Positions 1 through 5,419 of a stretch of DNA of 5,665 nt are shown here, piece after piece. This DNA comes from an uncultured Eubacteriales bacterium (GTDB taxonomy: Bacteria; Bacillota; Clostridia; Lachnospirales; Bianqueaceae), in assembly GCA_900322165.1 (NCBI GenBank), contig ONYR01000197.1:1-5665 (forward strand), read 5' to 3'. The position numbers were made by a program, and so were the translations under genes. The notes beneath the pieces are model-generated. The model was not told where the DNA came from, ran no database searches, and saw only the letters and a program-made list of their open reading frames with translations. Each line of letters starts with the position of its first letter. Position 1 is the stretch's first letter.

Positions 1-651
1 CTTGCGTACCTTCATAAGCAGCACGCTCGCGGCAAGCAGTCCGGCCATGCCCTGCGCAATAAACGTTGCCCAGGCCACGCCCACGACCCCGCGCTTGAAA
101 TGAATGACAAACACCACATCCAGAAGGATGTTCAGGCAGGTCGAAAAGATCAGGAAATACAGCGGCTTGCGCGAGTCACCAAGCGCGTTGAAGATCGAGT
201 TGGAAATGTTATACAGGAACAGGAACGGGATCCCGAACATGTAGATCCGCAGGTAGGAAAGCGCGTCCTTGTACAGATCATCCGGTGTTTTCAAGAGCTT
301 TGCGATCGGTCCGGCGAACACGCTTCCGACCGTCATCAGCACCAGCGAAAGTGAGATGAACGCGATCATTGCAGTGTAGATCGACGTCTTCAGCTTCTTC
401 ATCTCGCCCGCACCGAACAGCTGAGAGATCACAACGCTGCAGCCCATGCTCGCGCCAACGCCCAGATTGACAAAGAGCTGCGTGATCGGGGTGGAAACGC
501 CGATCGCCGCAAGCGCGTTGACCCCGGCAAAGCGCCCCGCGATCACGCTGTCGGCCAGATTATAGCACTGCTGCAGCAAGCTCGAGGCCACCATCGGCAG
601 CGCAAAGAGAACGATCAGTTTCAGCGGATTCCCCTTAGTCATGTCTTTCAT
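1..651 (-). CDS. MATE-family multidrug/cation antiporter, N-terminal 217 residues
   Basis: The gene runs off the left edge, leaving about half of the usual 450 or so residues. The opening MKDMTKGNPLKLIVLFALP is the standard NorM/DinF-like start. It is followed by LQQCYNLADSVIAGRFAG (26-43), the family's QxxYNxxDxxxxGR signature, and by GASMGCSVVISQLFGAG (66-82). Further on are YLRIYMFGIPF (133-143) and NALGDSRKPLYF (155-166), matching the conserved RALGDS(K/R)TP element. Five or more membrane segments are visible. MATE proteins export drugs, dyes or metabolites across the cytoplasmic membrane in exchange for sodium ions or protons; the substrate here is unknown. The ATG at 651 matches relatives, though an in-frame ATG at 642 and a TTG at 669 also exist. 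None has a well-spaced Shine-Dalgarno: the AAAGGAG at 689-695 is 37 nt from ATG 651. The gap to the preceding gene is 80 nt without a clear terminator. Confidence 0.93.
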   Translation of the reverse strand, partial: MKDMTKGNPLKLIVLFALPMVASSLLQQCYNLADSVIAGRFAGVNALAAIGVSTPITQLFVNLGVGASMGCSVVISQLFGAGEMKKLKTSIYTAMIAFISLSLVLMTVGSVFAGPIAKLLKTPDDLYKDALSYLRIYMFGIPFLFLYNISNSIFNALGDSRKPLYFLIFSTCLNILLDVVFVIHFKRGVVGVAWATFIAQGMAGLLAASVLLMKVRK

Positions 652-731
652 GGCACGAGTTTGACCCAATCATCCGAAATGCGGATCTCTCCTTTCTCCC
701 GGACCGCCGGGGTATTTCTTTGTGTTTCGAA

Positions 732-2024
732 TTATAATTCCAGAGCCATCCGAAGCGTGTCGCTCAGCACATCCAGCGACATTCTCAGATCCTCATCGCA
801 GCCGTTCTTTTCCCATCTATCCAGCGTCTCGCGGGCAAAGGATACCAGATTATCCGCATGGAGAAGGACATCGTCGTCCGCGCTTGCTCTCTCCGACACT
901 GCCCAATCATCGCCGAGAGAGATCCACTCACCGTTTTTGTCCATCACGCTCCGTCTCCCGGTCCGCCCTTCGACAAAGCGCCCCATAAGCTCGATGATCT
1001 CAAAGGACTCCTCATCCGAGAATTCATCTCCCGCCTCCGGTATCTGAGTTTTCATCAACTCGTAGCCGAGGGATTGCACGAGCATGGAATACAGATCCTT
1101 CCGGATCTGCATCGCTTCCTCCTTTTTCCCTGCCTGCCACAGCAGTGTTGCGTCGTCAAAACGTTCATCGATCATCTCACTCCACCACTTCAGAAGAGAT
1201 TTCAGCGAAAGCGGGCAATCCGAAAAGAAGAAGTCCGGCGCATTGCTAAGGACCGCTTTACGCATCAGGGAAAAGTCGATCTCCTCCATGATCTCCGGAG
1301 ACTGAAGCGTCTTCTCGGCATATTGGTAGCAGCGCTTCAATTCGTGAGGGAAGCCAAGCCGGAACATCAGATCCAGATTTTCACCGACAAGATCCAGCTG
1401 CTTCTCTTCGATCTCCTGAAACGTCACCTGCACGAGCTCTCTCATTTCCGGGATCCGCAGGCCCTTGTCGTAAGCGATATGCTCATTGATCTCCCGGGCG
1501 TCGAGACGGTTTCTGAGTTCCTCCTCCAGTTCACGCTTGATCGCTTCCTCGCCGAAGTTGGCGCCGATCATGCGCATGGAAAGGATGATCATGAACACGA
1601 GCGAAAGGAAAAAGCTGACCAAAACGCCCAGCAAGCCGTTAAAGCCCGGCAGGCATCGATCCAGGATCTCCCAGAGAATTCCGATCGAAAGCGCCGCGAG
1701 AATATACGAAGAAAGAGCTGTAAAATTGGTCAGCTTCGGCTTGACCAGGCGGTACCGGAAGCTGTCGACCCAATAAATGCGTTTGGATTGCGTGGACAGG
1801 GCGGTGCTCAAGGACACCACGATAAAAGTGACCTGGATCTCAACAAGGAAGAAATCCGTCACGATGCTCCGGGCATCCTGTTCGTTTCGAAAGAGAAACG
1901 TCGTGATCCTGAGAGTCCGATCGAGTAAGCACGCCGCCAGACTCACCAGAAAACCGATGATCAGGGCCGGAATAAAATACCGAAGGATATCACTTTTCAC
2001 AAGCAATTTGGCTTTCTTTTCCAT
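732..2024 (-). CDS. Unrecognised membrane protein, four N-terminal TM segments plus large soluble domain
   Basis: This protein has 430 residues and I do not recognise its family. Four hydrophobic segments lie at about 13-34, 54-77, 101-121 and 130-153. After the last comes a charged, heptad-like stretch (about 157-175, EEAIKRELEEELRNRL), and then a soluble region of roughly 255 residues with long predicted helices and few glycines. It is rich in acidic residues and tryptophan (for example LLKWWSEMIDERFDD at 277-291). No Walker, protease, kinase, GGDEF or DNA-binding motif is visible. An even number of membrane segments would put both termini on the same side, most likely the cytoplasm. The ATG at 2024-2022 follows an AGGAGG (2035-2040) by 10 nt, which strongly supports this start. 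It lies 58 nt after the HAD gene with no clear terminator between, so co-transcription is possible. Existence as a gene is well supported by length, start site and membrane pattern; function is unknown. Confidence 0.8.
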   Translation of the reverse strand: MEKKAKLLVKSDILRYFIPALIIGFLVSLAACLLDRTLRITTFLFRNEQDARSIVTDFFLVEIQVTFIVVSLSTALSTQSKRIYWVDSFRYRLVKPKLTNFTALSSYILAALSIGILWEILDRCLPGFNGLLGVLVSFFLSLVFMIILSMRMIGANFGEEAIKRELEEELRNRLDAREINEHIAYDKGLRIPEMRELVQVTFQEIEEKQLDLVGENLDLMFRLGFPHELKRCYQYAEKTLQSPEIMEEIDFSLMRKAVLSNAPDFFFSDCPLSLKSLLKWWSEMIDERFDDATLLWQAGKKEEAMQIRKDLYSMLVQSLGYELMKTQIPEAGDEFSDEESFEIIELMGRFVEGRTGRRSVMDKNGEWISLGDDWAVSERASADDDVLLHADNLVSFARETLDRWEKNGCDEDLRMSLDVLSDTLRMALEL

Positions 2025-2034
2025 CTACCCTTCG

Positions 2035-2040
2035 CCTCCT
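2035..2040 (-). promoter_or_regulatory. Strong Shine-Dalgarno of the 430-residue membrane protein
   Basis: AGGAGG on the minus strand stands 10 nt before the ATG at 2024-2022. It fixes the start of an otherwise unrecognised gene. The adjacent TTATATA is too close to the start codon to serve as a credible -10 box for a leadered transcript. Confidence 0.8.
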
Positions 2041-2082
2041 GTATATAAGGCTTAACGGTCGAAAAAATCAGGTCTCCGCGAG

Positions 2083-2946
2083 CTAGCCGCGATGCAAGTC
2101 GCCGTGACTCAAGTCGCCGCGAGCCAGGTCGCCGCGACGTAAGTCGCCGCGACGTAAGTCGCGTATGATCGCCGCGATCGCATGCTCATCGTTCGAGACC
2201 GTGATCCGGTCCGCCGCCGCCTTCGTCAGCTCCGAGGCGTTCGCCACGGCGTAGCCGATATCGGCCGCTTCCAGCATCGAAATATCGTTTTCATAGTCAC
2301 CGGCACAGACGACCGTTTTGGCCTTATCACCGAGCAGTTCTCGAAGATACCGGACACCGTTGCCTTTTCCGCCCTCCATCGGCAGAAGCTCCATGCCGCA
2401 CGGCCAGCTGCAGACGAACTGGTACTGCGGGAAGCGCTCCTGCATCAAACGGCAGACCCGCACGTTCTCCTCCGGCGTCTCAAAACAGAAGTTGATCTTG
2501 TGCCAGCCTTCTTCCTCCGGCGCAAACAGGACTTCATAGTCGGTATTCATGTTCGAGTCGTCCCACGGACGGCGATGCTCCACCGCCCGCGCCCAGCCGA
2601 CCGAATGGGTCAGATGATCCACGAAGATCAGGTGGCACAGCCCCTCGCCCACGATATAATCGAGCGCTTCGCGCGGCGGCGCCATGGTCACCTCGTGAAC
2701 GACGCGCCGGTTCTCGACATCGTAGATCGTTGTGCCGTTGCCCATGATCTGATAGGCATTGGGCTGAAACAGTCCGGTGAACTTGTCGATGTGCTTTGGG
2801 AAACGACCCGTCGCGTAGGTAAACAGGCCGCCCTCCTTCTGGAAGAAGCGGATCGCTTCCGCGTCTTCCTTAGCAAGAAGGCCCTTGCTGTCGGTCATCG
2901 TACCGTCGCAGTCCGCACAGAACAGATATCCGTCAAAAATACCCAT
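2083..2946 (-). CDS. Cof-type HAD-IIB hydrolase with a C-terminal pentapeptide-repeat tail
   Basis: This 287-residue protein is a cytoplasmic haloacid dehalogenase-superfamily phosphatase. Motif I is ADCDGTMTDS with nucleophile D12 and acid/base D14. Motif II is TYATGR with T46, motif III is GGKGNG with K194, and motif IV is GDYEND with D217 and D221 for magnesium. The insert between motifs II and III (about residues 80-190) is the C2-type cap typical of the Cof/IIB subfamily, whose members dephosphorylate sugar phosphates, flavin or cofactor phosphates. The actual substrate cannot be read from sequence. The core ends where relatives normally stop, at about HAIAAIIRDL (256-265). It is extended by five tandem pentads, DLRRG, DLRRG, DLARG, DLSHG and DLHRG (263-287), running to the TAG. 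The gene stands alone after a terminator, and the next gene begins 58 nt downstream. Family call is firm; the tail is unusual. Confidence 0.9.
   Translation of the reverse strand: MGIFDGYLFCADCDGTMTDSKGLLAKEDAEAIRFFQKEGGLFTYATGRFPKHIDKFTGLFQPNAYQIMGNGTTIYDVENRRVVHEVTMAPPREALDYIVGEGLCHLIFVDHLTHSVGWARAVEHRRPWDDSNMNTDYEVLFAPEEEGWHKINFCFETPEENVRVCRLMQERFPQYQFVCSWPCGMELLPMEGGKGNGVRYLRELLGDKAKTVVCAGDYENDISMLEAADIGYAVANASELTKAAADRITVSNDEHAIAAIIRDLRRGDLRRGDLARGDLSHGDLHRG
2086..2160 (-). repeat. Five tandem 15-bp repeats encoding DLxRG pentads
   Basis: There are five contiguous in-frame units: 2146-2160, 2131-2145, 2116-2130, 2101-2115 and 2086-2100. The first two are identical (minus strand GACTTACGTCGCGGC), and the others differ at a few positions. 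Each junction contains GTCGC and GCGAC arms or close variants, so it can form small hairpins. As the unit is a multiple of three, gain or loss of units changes tail length without breaking the frame. A degenerate, out-of-phase remnant continues past the stop codon at about 2069-2085. Confidence 0.9.
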
Positions 2947-2957
2947 GTTAATCCCCC
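2947..2957 (-). promoter_or_regulatory. Ribosome binding site that sets the HAD hydrolase start
   Basis: On the minus strand GGGGG (2957-2953) stands 6 nt before the ATG at 2946-2944. The frame stays open upstream to an ATG at 3069, but that ATG lies in the loop of the terminator hairpin, and the added 41 residues resemble no HAD N-terminus. Starting at 2946 gives MGIFDGYLFCADCDGT, with the catalytic aspartates at the usual distance from the N-terminus. The site is G-rich rather than a textbook AGGAGG, and it abuts the strand (2959-2966) that can pair with the upstream hairpin loop. Confidence 0.65.
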
Positions 2958-3051
2958 ATGCCGAGCACATCGTGCGAGGCACGCGCGGAGAATTTCGCGA
3001 AGGCGAATTCTCCGCTGCGATCAGGCTATTTGGGCTCGGCACAAATAGCTT
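2947..3051 (-). promoter_or_regulatory. Palindrome-rich leader upstream of the HAD hydrolase gene
   Basis: This stretch contains three more inverted repeats in transcription order. The first has an 8-bp stem (3042-3049 with 3025-3032, GCTATTTG/CAAATAGC) around the 9-nt loop TGCCGAGCC. The second has a 13-bp stem with one bulged base (3003-3015 with 2985-2998, GCGGAGAATT core) around a 4-nt loop. The third has a 5-bp stem (2979-2983 with 2971-2975, CGTGC/GCACG) around 3 nt. In addition, 2959-2966 is perfectly complementary to 3034-3041, the loop of the first hairpin, and lies one base from the HAD ribosome binding site. These pairings are read directly from the sequence. A cis-acting RNA leader is one inference; a dispersed palindromic intergenic repeat is the main alternative. 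I see no convincing -35/-10 promoter here and no match to a riboswitch class I know. Confidence 0.5.
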
Positions 3052-3088
3052 GTGTGAAAAATGTGGCAACCGGCCACATTTTTCACAC
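3052..3088 (-). terminator. Intrinsic terminator of the MoxR-DUF58-DUF4129 operon, probably bidirectional
   Basis: A perfect 16-bp inverted repeat pairs 3073-3088 with 3052-3067 around a 5-nt loop. On the minus strand it reads GTGTGAAAAATGTGGC, loop CGGTT, then GCCACATTTTTCACAC. The GC-rich core (TGTGGC/GCCACA) is followed by five T residues, which pair with an upstream A tract. This is the usual layout of a symmetric, bidirectional rho-independent terminator. The outermost stem base at 3088 is the G of the TAG stop codon (3090-3088), so the hairpin starts inside the coding region. No plus-strand gene needs it within the window. Confidence 0.85.
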
Positions 3089-4296
3089 TACTCCTTCACG
3101 TTGTAGCGCACTTCATCGTATTTTTCGGCGATCTCGGCCACATCCGGCAGCTTCTCTCCCACCTCGCTCGGCGTGTCGCTGCGGGACACCGTCTTGTCGA
3201 TCTTGCCGCGCACCTTGCGGTAGTAAGCCCGGCGGATCCGGTTTTCGGGGCTCATATCAAAGAGACTCAGCCCGCGGCGCTTCTCGCCCTCATCTCCTGG
3301 CTTCTCGTAGAAGGTTTTGTATTCCTCATAACCGTTCTCCGAATAGCCGTAGCTGTTGTGGAAGCTCTTGAACAGGCGGATCAGCAGCATGATCAGCGCC
3401 CAGCCGATAAAGATCACGAAAGCAACAACCAGGATGTGCTGCAAAAACTCCCAGACGGGGCTTGTCTCTCCGGCCGGCAGTCCGCCCATCTCCGACGCGC
3501 CCTCCTGGGTCTCCACGATCGTCTCGACTTCCTCGACCTCCGGCACTTCCTCCGAGGTCAGCATTCCGACGATCCAGCGGATGAGCCTGAGAATCAGGCG
3601 GCCGATCCAGTTCAGAATGTTGCTGAAGCCCGCATAGTACATGAGCCCGAAAAGACCCACCGTCAGGACCATGTAGATCAGAAAGACGGCGTTGTTAAAG
3701 CGAATGATGCGTTTTGTTGAGAAGTTTCCCTGCTTATCCATCGCCTTCAGCGCGTCCATCACGCTGCTGCGATGGTCAAAATACAGGAAGATCAGGGTAT
3801 AGATCAGTCCCTGGATCAGCAGCTGGCTTTCGTACTGCGGCTTGCTGCGGATGATCGCTAAAAGGTACACCGCGACCATGACGCCGATCGCGAGATAGAA
3901 CGTCAGCATGGTCAGCTCGCGCTCCTGCTCCTTCGACATGCTGCGCACCAGCCCGTAGACCGTCACAAGAATGATGTAGATCACCGCCAGCACGGTCAGC
4001 ACCGGCGAGGGCGAGATCCACAGGCAGGCGAAAAACAGCGCGTGAAGCGCCAGATACGCGATCAGGCTCTTGACCTTGCGCCTCACCAGAACCGAGAGCG
4101 GCGGCATCAGGCAGAGCAGCCCGATATAGTAATAATAGCGGTATCCCCCGCCCACGTCGTAGGCCGCGTAAAAGAGGACGAACAGCCCGATGGCGAACAT
4201 CAGCCAGACCTTGATACACTCCATCCACAGCGGATAGAGGGGAATTTTGTAATAGTGAAGATCGGGCATGCGCTCGTTGTCAACGTATTTTTCCAT
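3088..4296 (-). CDS. Polytopic membrane protein with DUF4129-like C-terminus (TgpA-like without transglutaminase domain)
   Basis: The protein has 402 residues. Hydrophobic segments lie at about 27-46, 54-71, 77-95, 98-117, 129-149, 158-173 and 203-224. An amphipathic stretch with arginines follows at 230-246, then an acidic linker (EEVPEVEEVETIVETQE, 249-265) and a last membrane segment at 284-309. Positive charges (VRRKVK at 71-76, RSMSK at 118-122, TKRIIR at 194-199, RLFK at 307-310) place the N-terminus and C-terminal tail in the cytoplasm and the acidic linker outside. The tail (SPENRIRRAYYRKVRGKI at about 349-366, then SDTPSEVGEKL and EKYDEVRYN) matches the DUF4129 pattern of an RIxxxYxxxL helix, a TPxE turn and a terminal YxxxRY. 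It follows the DUF58 gene by 13 nt, with AGGAGG at 4301-4306. In related operons this position holds a membrane transglutaminase; no transglutaminase core is present here. The function is unknown and probably envelope-related. The DUF4129 match is by eye. Confidence 0.82.
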   Translation of the reverse strand: MEKYVDNERMPDLHYYKIPLYPLWMECIKVWLMFAIGLFVLFYAAYDVGGGYRYYYYIGLLCLMPPLSVLVRRKVKSLIAYLALHALFFACLWISPSPVLTVLAVIYIILVTVYGLVRSMSKEQERELTMLTFYLAIGVMVAVYLLAIIRSKPQYESQLLIQGLIYTLIFLYFDHRSSVMDALKAMDKQGNFSTKRIIRFNNAVFLIYMVLTVGLFGLMYYAGFSNILNWIGRLILRLIRWIVGMLTSEEVPEVEEVETIVETQEGASEMGGLPAGETSPVWEFLQHILVVAFVIFIGWALIMLLIRLFKSFHNSYGYSENGYEEYKTFYEKPGDEGEKRRGLSLFDMSPENRIRRAYYRKVRGKIDKTVSRSDTPSEVGEKLPDVAEIAEKYDEVRYNVKE

Positions 4297-4309
4297 ATGC
4301 CCTCCTTCC

Positions 4310-5416
4310 TCACGCTCGGTAATAGAAGAAGTTTTCCACTGTCTCTTCCAGCTTCTGCTCTTCTTCAGCCATGCTGTTGTAGTTCCGATAGGAGATCGGA
4401 GAAATAAACTGACAGGCGTTCGTATAATCCTTCAGATAGCCAAACGCATCGAGGATCTCCCGGTTGTGGTTTGGCGAAATAATCACATAAAACTCGTCCG
4501 CGTCAAGGCGCTCACACAGCTCCCTCAGCACCTCCGCTCCGGGAGTGATGGTTTCGTCCAGATTCAGTCTTGCGAGCGCCTCGAGTACCGATTCGATATG
4601 GTTCTCGCTGCAGCCTTCCAGGAGCTTTGGCTCGGTATGGTCAAGGGCGTCCTCACCGTTTGAGTAAAACGCGGTCGGCACACCGTCGCGCTCCAGACAG
4701 GTCACAAGCTCCGCGGCGTAGCGCAGGGCGGTCTCATATTCGCTTTCATCGTAATACTGTGACGATTTGTCCGTCAGCAGGACAACCTTGACCTTCTGGT
4801 CCAGGGTGTATTCGTGGGTATTAACAAGCCAGCGGCTGTTGCGCGCGGAGGCTTTGAAGTTGATGTCACGGAAGCCGTCCTGGGGCTGGTACTCGCGGAT
4901 CCCCTTGAAAAGGAACGGATCCTCGAGGGTGTAGCGGCGCGTGGCGATCTGGCCCATCAGCTTTTCGTAGGGCACCTCGATCGCTTCCCGCTCCAGCGCC
5001 TTCGGGTAGACCGTGATCGCGGCCTGGTTCTCGTAGCTGCGGTAAAGCTTTTTGGAGACAAACAGATCGTAGCTTAACAGGCTCAGCTCCTTGATCTGGT
5101 ACACGCCGCGCTTTTTCAGCGTCAGCTTGCTCTTGCGGACGATCTGCTGGTGGAACAGAATGTTAAACAGGTCCGCCCGGAACAGATTGTCGCTTTTGCC
5201 GTTGCGAAAGATCTCAAACTTGAGCTGAACCCAAGGCAGCGGCAGCCATTTCGCGTTGCCCATCGTCTCGATAAGCTCCGTCTCCTGTCCGGCGGTCATG
5301 TTTTTATCCCCGAACGAGACGTGCGCATCCAGATGATTGCCCCAAAGCTTACGGTAGATCACTCTCTGCAGCCATGTCACCAGCCATACAACGATCAGGA
5401 TGATGAGGACTGGCAT
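4310..5416 (-). CDS. DUF58 domain protein, membrane-anchored (MoxR partner)
   Basis: This 368-residue protein opens with one hydrophobic segment (about residues 2-16), which should anchor it in the membrane. The middle is beta-rich, as usual for the family. The diagnostic DUF58 motif lies at about 170-204 and includes FKGIREYQPQD, then INFKASARNSRWLV and HEYT; it corresponds to the common GxREYxxGDxxRxIxWKxSAR pattern. A vWA-like strand VVLLTDKSSQ follows at 211-220. DKSSQ resembles a MIDAS-type DxSxS metal site with the last serine replaced, so metal binding is uncertain. The remainder forms an alternating helix and strand domain ending in YYRA. The start ATG is 9 nt after an AGGAG (5426-5430), and this fits the membrane segment being at the extreme N-terminus. 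DUF58 proteins are thought to be partners of MoxR ATPases in cell-envelope or complex-assembly functions. That role is inferred from gene neighbourhood; the biochemical activity is not known. Confidence 0.93.
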   Translation of the reverse strand: MPVLIILIVVWLVTWLQRVIYRKLWGNHLDAHVSFGDKNMTAGQETELIETMGNAKWLPLPWVQLKFEIFRNGKSDNLFRADLFNILFHQQIVRKSKLTLKKRGVYQIKELSLLSYDLFVSKKLYRSYENQAAITVYPKALEREAIEVPYEKLMGQIATRRYTLEDPFLFKGIREYQPQDGFRDINFKASARNSRWLVNTHEYTLDQKVKVVLLTDKSSQYYDESEYETALRYAAELVTCLERDGVPTAFYSNGEDALDHTEPKLLEGCSENHIESVLEALARLNLDETITPGAEVLRELCERLDADEFYVIISPNHNREILDAFGYLKDYTNACQFISPISYRNYNSMAEEEQKLEETVENFFYYRA

Positions 5417-5419
5417 AAC

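Noticed and set aside
698..711. Small hairpin CCCGG/CCGGG as a terminator after the 430-residue gene
   Set aside because: The stem is only 5 bp and no T tract follows on the transcribed strand.
858..1928. A 356-codon plus-strand open frame opposite the 430-residue gene
   Set aside because: Its translation is rich in His, Arg and Gln with no family motif and no suitable ribosome binding site. The opposite strand has a strong site and clear membrane segments, so this is a shadow frame.
2036..2062. Promoter with -10 TATATA before the 430-residue gene
   Set aside because: The box directly abuts the ribosome binding site, and no -35 element occurs at 16-18 bp spacing.
2062..2085. Intrinsic terminator after the HAD gene
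   Set aside because: There is a run of six T residues on the minus strand at 2067-2062, but no stable stem directly before it; only 3-4 bp pairings can be drawn.
2086..2160. CRISPR-like array
   Set aside because: The 15-bp units are contiguous without spacers and are in frame with the HAD gene, so this is a coding tandem repeat.
2182..3048. A 288-codon plus-strand open frame opposite the HAD gene
   Set aside because: The minus strand carries all four HAD motifs in order. The plus frame is Arg/His-rich with no recognisable features and runs through the hairpin region.
2947..3069. A longer HAD protein starting at the ATG at 3069
   Set aside because: The additional 41 residues would be translated from the terminator loop and palindromic region, and the conserved HAD N-terminus begins at 2946.
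3061..3720. A plus-strand frame starting in the terminator hairpin
   Set aside because: It begins inside the inverted repeat, lacks motifs and lies opposite the better supported DUF4129-like gene.
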